Assembly (NCBI RefSeq): GCF_002210095.1
Contig: NZ_AQQR01000004.1
Coordinates: forward strand, 248,001-312,000
Length of the DNA stretch: 64,000 bases
Direction of reading: 5' to 3'
Source of the DNA: Marinibacterium profundimaris
Lineage (GTDB): Bacteria > Pseudomonadota > Alphaproteobacteria > Rhodobacterales > Rhodobacteraceae
Below, in pieces: positions 1 to 8,272 of this stretch. Positions within the stretch are counted from its first letter, which is position 1. The number at the start of each line of letters is the position of its first letter. Position numbers and translations under genes: made by a program. The notes under the pieces are model-generated. The model saw nothing but the letters and a program-made list of their open reading frames with translations. It had not been told where the DNA came from and searched no databases.

Positions 1-50
1 TCGCGGGCGATCACCTGCAGGATCCGGATATCGCGATCGTCCAGCTGCAT
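1..50 (-). CDS. Lrp/AsnC-family transcriptional regulator, N-terminus only (runs off the window)
   Basis: Read on the minus strand from an ATG at 50-48, the translation begins MQLDDRDIRILQVIAR. This is the typical first helix of an Lrp/AsnC winged-helix regulator (LDxxDxxIL). Only 16 codons lie in the window, so the effector domain cannot be judged. The gene is divergent from argE, and the intergenic region holds a phased array of palindromes that would suit an Lrp-type oligomer. Autoregulation and control of argE are inferences. Confidence 0.6.
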   Translation of the reverse strand, partial: MQLDDRDIRILQVIAR

Positions 51-124
51 CAGGCGCGGCCCGGGGCCCCCGTCCGGGTGGCGGGGATGGGCGATGGGGC
101 CAGGGTCATGTCGCGTCTCCAAAG

Positions 125-240
125 CGATGCCGGATGGGGCGGCGGGGCGTCCGGACGATGCCGGACGGGGCGAAAGAGCGTCCGGACAATTCCGGACGCG
201 GGATCGTGTCGCAGCCGGGCCGGGATGTCCATGCCGGACG
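125..240. promoter_or_regulatory. Phased operator array between the Lrp gene and argE
   Basis: A perfect 9-bp inverted repeat (GCGTCCGGA, 4-nt spacer, TCCGGACGC) occupies 178-199. A second, with one mismatch, lies at 148-167 (CGTCCGGA, CGAT, GCCGGACG). Matching right half-sites occur at 129-136 and 233-240. The implied centres are 126.5, 157.5, 188.5 and 230.5, so the spacings of 31, 31 and 42 bp are close to whole helical turns. CGATGCCGGA is also repeated directly 31 bp apart (125 and 156). Lrp/AsnC proteins bind phased palindromes as oligomers, which fits the adjacent regulator start. The rest of 51-482 is GC-rich non-coding DNA in which I see no gene. Confidence 0.55.
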
Positions 241-482
241 CCCGGAAACACCGGCGCCGCGATGACGCAGTGCCCTGTTTTGACCCTGCTTCCCGGCCCG
301 CGCTCTCTGCGCGGCATCCCACCCGCCCCCTGCCCCTGCGGCGCGACGCGGCCTTGCAACCGGGGGCCCTTGTGCCTTTCATGCGCCACGGGCAGGACGG
401 CGGCGGCCCCCGCTGGCCTGCCCCCTGCCAATCGCGCCCGGCCGCCCGATGCGGCCCCGGCGCCGAAGAAAGGAGCCCCGGC

Positions 483-1658
483 ATGGAACAGCTCGACACC
501 ACGCGGGAGATACTCGGCGATCTGATCGCCTTCCCGACGATCTCGCACGACAGCAACCTCGAGATGATCTCTTACCTCGCCGCGCGGCTGGAAGCGGTGG
601 GCGCACGGGTCGATGTGCTGCCCGATCCCTCGGGCACCAAGGCCAACCTGTTTGCCACCATCGGCCCGGACGCGCCGGGGGGCATCGTGCTGTCGGGCCA
701 CAGCGATGTCGTCCCGGTCGAGGATCAGCCCTGGACCGTCGATCCCTTTTCGATGACGGCGCGCGACGGCCTGCTTTATGGCCGGGGCAGTTGCGACATG
801 AAGGGGTTCATCGCGGCGACCGTCGCCATGGCGGGGCAGTTCGCCGGGCGCGATCTGCGGCGGCCGGTGCATTTCGCCTTCACCTATGACGAGGAAATCG
901 GCTGTTTCGGCGCGCAGGCCCTGGCCGAGACGCTGGACCGCACCGGCATCTCTCCGGCGATGGCGATCATCGGCGAGCCGACAGAGATGCGCATCATCGA
1001 GGGGCACAAGGGCTGTTACGAATATTCCACCCATTTCAAGGGCACCGAGGGGCACGGATCGCAGCCCGAGCTGGGGGTGAACGCCGTCGAATACGCGGTG
1101 CGCTACGTCGCCCGGCTGCTGGAGCTGAAGGACGACCTGCGCGCCCGCGCCACGCCGCAATCGCGGTTTTCGCCGCCCTGGACGACGGTCAACGTCGGCG
1201 CGCTGACCGGGGGCATGGCGCATAACGTGATCGCCAGCAAGGCGCGCGTGGACTGGGAGATGCGGCCCGTCAGCGCCGAGGATGCGGATTACGTGAAAAG
1301 GCATCTGCGGGCGTATTGCGAGGATCACCTGCTGCCGGCGATGCAGGCGGTCGCGCCCGAGGCCTCGATCCTGACGGACGTGATCGGCGAGGTCGACGGG
1401 CTGCAGGTGGTCGACGACAACGCCGCGCGCGACCTGGTCGCCGCGCTGACCGGGTCGAATTCGACCGACGTGGTGTCCTTCGGGACCGAGGCGGGGATCT
1501 TCCAGGAGCGCGGGATGAATGTCGTGGTCTGCGGGCCGGGCTCCATCGCGCAGGCGCACCAGGCGGATGAATTCCTGTCCGAGGCGCAGCTGGCCGAGTG
1601 CCTGACGATGCTGGGCAAGCTGGCGAAGACGCTTGAGACGCCGAGGGCCGGCGCCTGA
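483..1658 (+). CDS. argE: Acetylornithine deacetylase (M20 metallopeptidase family)
   Basis: A 391-residue protein with the M20 dinuclear zinc layout. SGHSDVVP contains H73 and D75, RGSCDMKG the bridging D105, YDEE the catalytic and metal acids at 137-138, GEPT E165, and AQAHQADEF the final histidine H359. The family hydrolyses N-acetylornithine to ornithine in arginine synthesis, and the C-terminal GTEAGIFQ...GPGSIAQAHQ pattern is typical of ArgE rather than DapE. The start at 483 was chosen for its AAAGGAG ribosome site at 467-473 and the match to family N-termini; the frame stays open further upstream but reads through the operator array. Divergent from an Lrp-type regulator. Confidence 0.85.
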   Translation: MEQLDTTREILGDLIAFPTISHDSNLEMISYLAARLEAVGARVDVLPDPSGTKANLFATIGPDAPGGIVLSGHSDVVPVEDQPWTVDPFSMTARDGLLYGRGSCDMKGFIAATVAMAGQFAGRDLRRPVHFAFTYDEEIGCFGAQALAETLDRTGISPAMAIIGEPTEMRIIEGHKGCYEYSTHFKGTEGHGSQPELGVNAVEYAVRYVARLLELKDDLRARATPQSRFSPPWTTVNVGALTGGMAHNVIASKARVDWEMRPVSAEDADYVKRHLRAYCEDHLLPAMQAVAPEASILTDVIGEVDGLQVVDDNAARDLVAALTGSNSTDVVSFGTEAGIFQERGMNVVVCGPGSIAQAHQADEFLSEAQLAECLTMLGKLAKTLETPRAGA

Positions 1659-1715
1659 GCAAAGCCGGGCCGGGACCGCAAGGGGACCGGACGGCCCGGA
1701 CCGGGGCGCATGCGC

Positions 1716-2555
1716 TCAGCCCATCACCCGCGCGCCGCCCGACACGCGCACGGGCGCACCTTTCGTGTCGTCCAGGTCCACCCGGATCAGCGAGGGGCTG
1801 CCCATGTCCTCGCCCTGGCGGATGGTGAAGGCGCCGCCATGGGGCCAGCCTGCGTCGCGCAGGTAGCCGGCGAAGGCCGCCGCCGCCGCGCCCGTCGCCG
1901 GATCCTCGAGCACCCCGCCCGAGGCGAAGGCGTTGCGCACGGCGAAGTCCTGCGCGCCTTCGATGAAGACCAGCATCACGGTGACCAGCCCGTGCCGCCG
2001 CATGACGGCGCGCCCGGCGTCGAGGTCATAGGTCATGGCCGCCAGCGCCGCGCGATCCTTCAGCGGAAGGACGATGTGATCCGCCCCGCCATGGATGCGC
2101 GCCGGCGCCAGACGGGGATCGAGATCCCCGCGCGTCAGGGCAAAGAGCGTCAGCACTTCGGCCAGCTCCTCCTCCGACACCGCGCGGCTGTGCGTCGGCG
2201 GAGAGGACAGCGTGGCCTGCATCCCTTCGGGCCCGGTCGCGGCCTCGACCGTGATCCGCGCGTCGTTCAGCGTCAGCTTGTAGCGGCCCGCCCCGTTCTG
2301 CTGCCCCAGCGCCGCGCCAAGGGCGATCGTGGCGTGTCCGCAGAACGGCACCTCGCTCTCGGGCGAGAAGTAGCGCACGCGCCAGGCCCGGCCGCCGGCA
2401 TCCTCGGGCAGGGCAAAGGCGGTTTCGGAAAACCCCACCTCGGCGGCGACACGCGCCATCTCGGCCTCGGTCGCGGGATCGCGCAGCAGCACCACCCCGG
2501 CGGGATTGCCGCCCGAGCTGCCCTGGCTGAACGCGGCGATACGTTGAATATCCAT
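1716..2555 (-). CDS. PhzF family isomerase/epimerase
   Basis: A 279-residue protein of the PhzF (diaminopimelate-epimerase fold) family. GNPAGVV near residue 16, GFSETAF with the family's catalytic glutamate at E44, and FCGHATIA are all present. Members isomerise small metabolites; the substrate cannot be named here, and no phenazine genes are nearby. AGGAG lies about 8 nt before the ATG. It faces an Lrp/AsnC gene across about 130 bp, so control by that regulator is plausible. Length is normal for the family. Confidence 0.85.
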   Translation of the reverse strand: MDIQRIAAFSQGSSGGNPAGVVLLRDPATEAEMARVAAEVGFSETAFALPEDAGGRAWRVRYFSPESEVPFCGHATIALGAALGQQNGAGRYKLTLNDARITVEAATGPEGMQATLSSPPTHSRAVSEEELAEVLTLFALTRGDLDPRLAPARIHGGADHIVLPLKDRAALAAMTYDLDAGRAVMRRHGLVTVMLVFIEGAQDFAVRNAFASGGVLEDPATGAAAAAFAGYLRDAGWPHGGAFTIRQGEDMGSPSLIRVDLDDTKGAPVRVSGGARVMG

Positions 2556-2632
2556 TGTCGTCTCCTGTGTGTGTTTGACAGGATCCTAGTGACGCGCCTA
2601 TTTTTCGTCCCGTTGAGGCCGAAGGCCAAACG

Positions 2633-2648
2633 GTGAAAGTTCCTTCAC
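2633..2648. promoter_or_regulatory. Imperfect dyad in the phzF-Lrp divergent promoter region
   Basis: GTGAA-N6-TTCAC lies just upstream of the Lrp start, and a second imperfect dyad (GGCC-GAA-GGCC) precedes it at about 2617-2628. Placement between divergent genes, one of them an Lrp regulator, suggests an operator. The match is short and could be chance. Confidence 0.25.
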
Positions 2649-2689
2649 TTCATAACCCGCGAGGCGCGCGCACCTTCATGCCGAAACCC

Positions 2690-3133
2690 ATGGATCAGAC
2701 AGACTGCCGGATCATCGAACTGCTGGACGCCGATGGGCGGCTGAGTCTCGCCGACATCGGCAAGGAGGTCGACCTGACCGGCCCCGCCGTCGGCGAGCGC
2801 CTGCGCCACCTGCGCGAGCAGGGCTACATCACCGGCTTCGGCGCGCGGCTTGACCTGCGCGCGCTTGGCTACTCGATCCAGGCGCTGGTCCGGATCAAGC
2901 CGCGCAGCGGGCAGCTACATGCGGTCGAGAAGATGATACAGGAGCAGCCGCGCTTCATGTCCTGCGACCGGGTCACGGGCGACGATTGCTATGTCACGCG
3001 CCTGGCCATCGCCGATGTGTCAGAGCTCGACGACATCCTGCTGCCGTTCCACGAACGGGCCGAGACGCATACCTCGATCGTGAAATCCTCGATCTTCGAG
3101 CCGCGTCTGCCGCCGCTGCGCCCGGCGCGGTAG
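2690..3133 (+). CDS. Lrp/AsnC-family transcriptional regulator
   Basis: A 147-residue regulator. It has an N-terminal winged helix (DQTDCRIIELL, then LTGPAVGERLRHL as recognition helix), a linker, and a C-terminal RAM/ACT-like domain with the family pattern VTGDDCYVTRLAI. Such proteins sense amino acids or related ligands. The start is ambiguous: ATG at 2690 matches the family N-terminus best, ATG 2678 and GTG 2633 are in frame upstream. The divergent PhzF gene is its likeliest target (inference). Confidence 0.82.
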   Translation: MDQTDCRIIELLDADGRLSLADIGKEVDLTGPAVGERLRHLREQGYITGFGARLDLRALGYSIQALVRIKPRSGQLHAVEKMIQEQPRFMSCDRVTGDDCYVTRLAIADVSELDDILLPFHERAETHTSIVKSSIFEPRLPPLRPAR

Positions 3134-3337
3134 CGCAAGGGGCGGACCACCGGCGCCCCTGCTGTACCCGGGGGCGTGTCCAGATGGTGTCACTGCGTCT
3201 TTCATGCCGGCCCGTCGCCCCCTATGGTGCGCCCGCCGGGCCGGAGAGGGGGGCGCCCGGCAGCGCGAGGTCGAGGCGTCGCGCAGGCACACCCGTGTCG
3301 TCGGATGCCATGCCCCCGACATTCAGGGAGGCCCGGT

Positions 3338-4231
3338 TTGCAAGGCGATACGACAGGAACATCCACGGCACCGCAGGACACCACGGCCGTGGGCATCGCG
3401 ATGATGCTGGCCGGGGTGGCCAGCCTCAGCGCCAATGACGCGCTGGCCAAGACGCTGGTCGCGGATTACCCGCCGCTTCAGATCCTGTTTCTGCGCAACA
3501 TCATCGCCCTGCCCTTTGCCATCCTGCTGACCCTGCGGATGGGCGGCCCCGCGGCGCTGCGGTCTTATCGCCCGGCCGCGCACCTGGTGCGCGGGGTGCT
3601 CTGGATCTCGGCGACGATCCTGTTCTTCACCAGCATGATGCACCTGGAACTGGCCGAGGCGACGGCGCTGATCTTCGTCGCGCCGCTGTTCATCACCGCC
3701 CTGTCGGCGGCCTTCCTGAAAGAGAAGGTCGGCCCGCGCCGCTGGATGGCCGTCTGTGCCGGCTTCGTCGGCGTGCTGATCGTGATCCGCCCCGGAACGG
3801 CGGCCTTCCAGACCGTATCGCTTCTGCCGGTGGCGACCGCCTTCATCTACGCGCTGCTCATGCTGGGCGCGCGCTGGGTCGATCCGCGCGAAAGCGTCTG
3901 GACGATGCTTCTGTATCTGACCGGGACCAGCGCGGTGCTCAGCGCGCTTGTCGTGCCCTTTGTCTGGCAACCGGTGCAGATCGGGGATCTGTGGCTGTTC
4001 GGGGCCATCGCGGTGTTCGGCACGGCGGGCATGACGTTGATGACCCAGGCCTTCCGGTTGGCGCCCGCGGCGGTGGTGGCGCCGCTGGATTACACCGCGA
4101 TGGTCTGGGCGACCGCCTTCGGCTGGCTGATCTGGAGCGAGGTGCCCGACCGCACCGCCCTGGTCGGGGCGGCGGTGATCATCGGCAGCGGGCTTTACGT
4201 GATCTGGCGCGAGCGCAAGGTCCGGGGCTAG
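3338..4231 (+). CDS. EamA/DMT-family transporter
   Basis: About 297 residues with roughly ten hydrophobic segments and two EamA repeats, the usual ten-helix drug/metabolite transporter layout. Typical motifs are RNIIALPFA in the first repeat and APLDYTAMVWATAFG in the second. The transported compound is unknown. I chose a TTG start at 3338 because AGGGAGG lies 6 nt upstream (3325-3331) and the product then begins right before the first membrane helix; in-frame ATG codons further up give a proline- and arginine-rich leader that does not look real. The TAG stop sits in the loop of a perfect 9-bp hairpin. Confidence 0.8.
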   Translation: MQGDTTGTSTAPQDTTAVGIAMMLAGVASLSANDALAKTLVADYPPLQILFLRNIIALPFAILLTLRMGGPAALRSYRPAAHLVRGVLWISATILFFTSMMHLELAEATALIFVAPLFITALSAAFLKEKVGPRRWMAVCAGFVGVLIVIRPGTAAFQTVSLLPVATAFIYALLMLGARWVDPRESVWTMLLYLTGTSAVLSALVVPFVWQPVQIGDLWLFGAIAVFGTAGMTLMTQAFRLAPAAVVAPLDYTAMVWATAFGWLIWSEVPDRTALVGAAVIIGSGLYVIWRERKVRG

Positions 4232-4259
4232 GCCCCGGACGGCTGCCCCCCGTGCAGCC
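4220..4259 (+). terminator. Hairpin pair at the 3' end of the EamA gene
   Basis: GTCCGGGGC and GCCCCGGAC form a perfect 9-bp stem at 4220-4240 with the TAG stop codon as the 3-nt loop. A second stem (GGCTG/CAGCC) follows at 4241-4259. No T-run follows. The site lies between convergent genes, so it may act as a bidirectional block or as 3' end protection. Confidence 0.5.
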
Positions 4260-4293
4260 GCCCCCCCCGACCCTGCCGGACCGGGGAGGTGGA

Positions 4294-5577
4294 TCAGAAC
4301 CCGCTGATGCCCGGAAGCCAGGTCGACAGGGCCGGCACGAAGGTGATCACCAGCAGCGCCGCCGCAAGCGCCAGGAAGAACGGCGGCATCTCGCGGATCA
4401 GCTCGGACGGTTTCATGCCCACCGTGGAGGAGACCACGAAGATCAGGCTGCCCACCGGTGGCGTCGTCAGGCCCAGCGTCAGGTTGACGATCACGATGAT
4501 CGCGAAATGGTTCGGGTCGATCCCCAGCGCGAAGCTGATCGGCGCCAGGATCGGCACCAGGATCATCACGCCGGGCAGCGGGTCCATGAACAGGCCGAAG
4601 CCCAGCAGCAGCACGTTCACCGCCAGCAGGAAGACGATGGGCGTCAGGTCCCAGGCGATGATCGTTTCGGCCAGGAACTGCGGGATGCCTTCGATGATCA
4701 GCACCCAGGCAAAGGCCCGCGCCGCGCCCAGGATCAAGAGCACCGCGCCCGAGGTCAGCGCCCCGCGCAGGATGATGTCGGGCAGATCGCGCAGCTTCAG
4801 CGTCCGGTAGACGAAAAGCCCCACGATCAGCGCATAGAACACCGCGATGACCGAGGCCTCGGTCGGGGTGAAGATGCCGAAGCGGATGCCGCCCACGATC
4901 AGCAGGATCAGGAACAGGGCCGGCAGCGCATAGAAGGCGATGCGCCCGATCTCGGCCAGCGGCGGCATCGGCGCGCCCGAGGAATAGCCCCGCGCATGGC
5001 TCACCCGCGCATTGGCCAGCAGCACCATCACGGTGATCAGCACGCCGGGCAGCACGCCCGCCATGAACAGCGACCCGACCGAGACCTCCTTGTCCTGCAT
5101 GGCGTAGATGATCATTGTGATCGACGGCGGGATGATCGGCCCCACGACCGAGCTGGCGATGGTCAGCGCACCGGCATAGCTGCGGTCATAGCCGGCCTTT
5201 TCCATCATCCGGATCATCATCGTGCCCGGCCCGGCCGCATCGGCCAGCGCGCTGCCCGAGATGCCGGCGAACATGGCCGAGCTGACCACATTGGCATGGC
5301 CCAGCCCGCCCTTCAGATGGCCCACCAGCGACTGCGCCAGCCGCAGGATCGCCAAGGTCACGGCGCCGCCGGTCATGATTTCGGAGGCGAGGATGAAGAA
5401 GGGCACCGCCAGCAGCGGGAAACTGTCGAGGCCCGAGAACATTTCTTTCACCACGACAAGGTGGGGATAGCTGGAGCCGAAGCTGAGCGCGACGAAGACC
5501 GCGATCGCCATGGCGAAGGCCACCGGCAGGCCAAGCGCGAGCAGGATGAACAGCGCGGGGAACAGGATTTCAGCCAT
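4294..5577 (-). CDS. dctM: TRAP transporter large permease (DctM)
   Basis: A 427-residue, very hydrophobic protein of the DctM family with about twelve membrane helices. Motifs include PFFILASEIM, GISGSALADAAGPG, GPIIPPSI and NLTLGLTTPPVG. It is the channel subunit of a sodium-coupled, binding-protein-dependent importer. The ATG at 5577 follows GGAGGCGCC and overlaps the dctQ stop by 8 bp, indicating translational coupling. Last gene of the unit ALDH, dehydrogenase, dctP, dctQ, dctM. Confidence 0.9.
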   Translation of the reverse strand: MAEILFPALFILLALGLPVAFAMAIAVFVALSFGSSYPHLVVVKEMFSGLDSFPLLAVPFFILASEIMTGGAVTLAILRLAQSLVGHLKGGLGHANVVSSAMFAGISGSALADAAGPGTMMIRMMEKAGYDRSYAGALTIASSVVGPIIPPSITMIIYAMQDKEVSVGSLFMAGVLPGVLITVMVLLANARVSHARGYSSGAPMPPLAEIGRIAFYALPALFLILLIVGGIRFGIFTPTEASVIAVFYALIVGLFVYRTLKLRDLPDIILRGALTSGAVLLILGAARAFAWVLIIEGIPQFLAETIIAWDLTPIVFLLAVNVLLLGFGLFMDPLPGVMILVPILAPISFALGIDPNHFAIIVIVNLTLGLTTPPVGSLIFVVSSTVGMKPSELIREMPPFFLALAAALLVITFVPALSTWLPGISGF

Positions 5578-6097
5578 TGGCGCCTCCGGGCAGGGCACCA
5601 TCGTCGGTGCCGTCGTCATCCAGCCGCTTGTAGGTGCCCGCCATGATGAATTTCGGAGCGATCAGCAGCAGGTGCACGATCAGCAGGCCGAAGCCCACGG
5701 GCATCGCCGCATAGACATAGCTGAAGGGCAGCCGCAGGGCCGGTGTGACCTGGTATTGCATCCGCTGGGCGTATTGCAGCCCGACCTGCACCATGAAGCC
5801 GAAGAAGATCAGCAGCCCGAGGACCAGCAGGCCGCGCAGGATCTTCTGCCCCGTGGCCGGCAGCGCGTCCTGCAGGTTGGTGATGGCCACATGCCCCCCG
5901 ATGCGCAGGATCAGCCCCGCGCCGGAAAAAGTCAGCCAGATCATCAGGTAGCGCGCGGCCTCGTCGGCCCAGGGAAAGGAATGCGAGGTCAGGTAGCGCA
6001 TCGTGATGTTCGCCCCGACAATGAGCGACATCGCCCCCAGCATGAGGATCAGCGCCCAGCCGTTCAGCGCCACGAAGAAGTGTTCAAGACGTCTCAA
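5570..6097 (-). CDS. dctQ: TRAP transporter small permease (DctQ)
   Basis: A 175-residue protein with four membrane helices and the DctQ core pattern (FPWADEAARYLMIWLTFSGA, then GGHVAI). It pairs with DctM in the membrane. It is separated from dctP by about 120 bp that hold three tandem hairpins, a common place for processing sites that let the binding protein be made in excess. Its 3' end overlaps dctM. Confidence 0.9.
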   Translation of the reverse strand: MRRLEHFFVALNGWALILMLGAMSLIVGANITMRYLTSHSFPWADEAARYLMIWLTFSGAGLILRIGGHVAITNLQDALPATGQKILRGLLVLGLLIFFGFMVQVGLQYAQRMQYQVTPALRLPFSYVYAAMPVGFGLLIVHLLLIAPKFIMAGTYKRLDDDGTDDGALPGGANG

Positions 6098-6110
6098 TGC
6101 GGCGCCCTCG

Positions 6111-6208
6111 GAAAGCAGGCTGGCGCCGCGATGGGCGCCAGCGGGAAGCAGGCCGGCGCCGGGTGCGGCGCCAGTGAAAAGCGGGCCGGCGCCACGAGGG
6201 CGCCGGCG
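6111..6208 (-). repeat. Three tandem 32-33 bp stem-loop repeats between dctP and dctQ
   Basis: Three units begin at 6111, 6144 and 6176. Each holds a hairpin with GGCGCC-rich arms: 6120-6141 (CTGGCGCC/GGCGCCAG), 6153-6174 (CCGGCGCC/GGCGCCAG, a G-U pair in the transcript) and 6185-6207 (GCCGGCGCC/GGCGCCGGC). Pairing survives the base changes: T-A in the first unit becomes C-G in the third, with a wobble intermediate. The units sit 9 nt past the dctP stop. The likely role is 3' end stabilisation or partial termination that raises dctP mRNA over dctQM (inference). Confidence 0.7.
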
Positions 6209-6216
6209 GTGTCACG

Positions 6217-7197
6217 TCACTCGAAGTTGACGATCGCGTCGACACGGTCCTTGCCGTAGGTCTCGTAATAGCCTTCGTAGGCGCCGGCGATCGATTCCTG
6301 GAACGCGGCCTTTTCCTCGGCCGAAAGCTCGTTGATCTCCATGCCGCGCTCCTTCAGCGTCTCGACGCCGGTGGTCTCGACATTGTCGACATAGCCGCGC
6401 ATCGCGGCCACTGCCTCGGTCGCGGCGGTCTCGAATGTGGCCTTCTGGTCGTCGTCCAGACCTTCCCAGAACGGCTTCGACACCAGCAGCATGGCCGGCG
6501 AATAGACGTGGCCGGACAGCGTCAGGTAGTCCTGCACCTCGTCCAGCTTGACCGAGACGATCACCGACAGCGGGTTTTCCTGCCCGTCGATCACGCCCTG
6601 CTGCAGCGACGAGATCACCTCGGGCCAGGCCATCGGCGTGGGGGCCGCGCCCATGTCGTTGAAGGCCGCCAGGTGAACCGGGTTCTCCATGGTGCGGATC
6701 TTCAGGCCCTGGACGTCATCCGGGGTGTGGATCGCGTTGCGGTTGTTTGTGATGTGGCGGAAGCCCTGCTCGCCCCAGGCCAGGCCATGCAGGCCGACAC
6801 TGTCGAACTGGCCGAGGATCTCTTCGCCGATCGGACCGTCGAGCACGGCGCGCGCGTGGTCGAGGTCACGGAACAGGAAGGGGATGTCGAACACCCCGGT
6901 TTCCGGCACGAAGTTGGCCAGCGTGCCCGACGAGACGATCGTCGCCTCGATGGTGCCCAGCTGAAGCCCCTCGATCACTTCACGCTCGCCGCCAAGGCCG
7001 GAGGACGGGAAGTGGGTGAAGGTGAACTGGTCGCCGGTCTCTTGCAGCACGACCTCTTCCAGCTTGGCGGCGGCGACGCCATAGTGGCTGTCGGGGGCCA
7101 GGGCATAGCCGATCTTCACTTCGGTCTGTGCAAGGGCCGGAAGGCCGAATGCGGCAAGGGCGCCGGCAGCGGCCAGGCCGCGGATTACGAACGTCAT
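6217..7197 (-). CDS. dctP: TRAP transporter substrate-binding protein (DctP)
   Basis: A 326-residue periplasmic receptor with a signal peptide ending near ALPALAQ (about residue 24). The DctP core follows: LQLGTIEATIVSSGTLANF, then the GLKIRTMENP motif with the arginine that binds a carboxylate, and VIDGQENP. The substrate is probably an organic acid. GGGAGG precedes the ATG. Upstream genes encode a beta-hydroxyacid dehydrogenase and an aldehyde dehydrogenase, pointing to import and oxidation of a hydroxy- or keto-acid or its aldehyde product (inference). Confidence 0.9.
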   Translation of the reverse strand: MTFVIRGLAAAGALAAFGLPALAQTEVKIGYALAPDSHYGVAAAKLEEVVLQETGDQFTFTHFPSSGLGGEREVIEGLQLGTIEATIVSSGTLANFVPETGVFDIPFLFRDLDHARAVLDGPIGEEILGQFDSVGLHGLAWGEQGFRHITNNRNAIHTPDDVQGLKIRTMENPVHLAAFNDMGAAPTPMAWPEVISSLQQGVIDGQENPLSVIVSVKLDEVQDYLTLSGHVYSPAMLLVSKPFWEGLDDDQKATFETAATEAVAAMRGYVDNVETTGVETLKERGMEINELSAEEKAAFQESIAGAYEGYYETYGKDRVDAIVNFE

Positions 7198-7300
7198 GGA
7201 TATCCTCCCATCAAGTTTCAGCCGTAGCTACACAAGCGAATTATCCGGGGCAACCCCGCCCGCGCGCCGGCCTGTGGGCGGGCACGGGCGGGGCAGCGGA

Positions 7301-8179
7301 TCAGCTGTCCGCCTTCCGGAAAATACTAACAAGTTCAGGAACATAGGCCTGCCCATGTCCCGCATCGACCGCCCCGGCCAGCGCGCTTGAGACGCCATCG
7401 GCAATTGTCTTTTGCGCGCCCGAGGCCTCGGACATGGCGCGGTAATAATCGATGTCCTTCTGCGCGTTGGCGACGAAGAACGGCAGCCCCTCGCGGTCAT
7501 GCGCGGTGATGTAGGGCGCCAGCCGGTCCAGCGCGGCGCTGGACCCGCCACCGCCGGCCAGCACGTCAACCAGGATCTGCGGATCGACCCCCGCATCGGC
7601 GGCCTGGGCCGAGGCTTCGGCCAGCAGGGTCATGAAGCCGACCGAGACGTAATTGTGCAGCAGTTTCAGGCGGTGGCCGTGACCCAGGGCGCCCACGTGG
7701 TCCACCCTCTCGGTGAAGGAGGCCAGCACCGGGCGCACCTTGTCCAGCGTCGCGGCATCGCCGCCGACCAGCAGGTTCAGCTGCCCCTCATGCGCGTGTT
7801 TCGCGGTGCGGCTCATCGGCGCGTCGATGTAATCGCCCCCCGCCGCACGCAGCGCCTCGCCCATGCGCAGGGTCGAGTCGGGCAGCGCGGTCGAACAATC
7901 GACCACCACCGCGCCGGGTTTCAGGGCCTGCGCCAGCCCGGCCTCGCCCGTCACGATCGCCTCGACCTGGGGCGAACCGGTGACGCAGAGGATCACCACG
8001 TCCGACACCGCCGCGATCTCTGCCGGGGTGGCGCAGGCTTTGGCGCCCAGGCCGGTGATCTCGTCCACCGGCTGGTTGCCGGGATGATCCAGGAAGCTGA
8101 GCGCGAACCCTCCGCGCGACAGGATGTTGCGGGCGATGCCGTGGCCCATGAGCCCGACGCCGATGATACCGACATGCAT
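7301..8179 (-). CDS. NAD(P)-dependent beta-hydroxyacid dehydrogenase (3-hydroxyisobutyrate dehydrogenase family)
   Basis: A 292-residue protein with the Rossmann motif GIIGVGLMGHGIARNIL at its start, the family substrate motif DAPMSRTAKHAHEGQL near residue 120, and the catalytic lysine K172 with N176 in KLLHNY. The family includes 3-hydroxyisobutyrate dehydrogenase and tartronate semialdehyde reductase, and the exact substrate is not readable. It lies between the ALDH and the TRAP genes on the same strand. With the ALDH it could turn a beta-hydroxyacid into a semialdehyde and then an acid or acyl-CoA. Confidence 0.85.
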   Translation of the reverse strand: MHVGIIGVGLMGHGIARNILSRGGFALSFLDHPGNQPVDEITGLGAKACATPAEIAAVSDVVILCVTGSPQVEAIVTGEAGLAQALKPGAVVVDCSTALPDSTLRMGEALRAAGGDYIDAPMSRTAKHAHEGQLNLLVGGDAATLDKVRPVLASFTERVDHVGALGHGHRLKLLHNYVSVGFMTLLAEASAQAADAGVDPQILVDVLAGGGGSSAALDRLAPYITAHDREGLPFFVANAQKDIDYYRAMSEASGAQKTIADGVSSALAGAVDAGHGQAYVPELVSIFRKADS

Positions 8180-8272
8180 GATATGTGTCCTTAGGTCCTT
8201 AAGCCGCGACCACGCGCGGCCCCTGCCCCGGACCTGCGGCCCGGGGCGATTGTCTTCGGGGCGGGCCGGCGA

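Noticed and set aside
78-482. Upstream extension of the argE frame
   Set aside because: The extra 135 residues are Arg/Gly/Pro-rich and cover the operator palindromes; the ATG at 483 has a ribosome site and fits the family length.
3991-5646. Long plus-strand frame opposite dctM
   Set aside because: It is rich in Arg, His, Gln and Asp, the usual antisense shadow of a hydrophobic GC-rich gene, and lies exactly over dctM.
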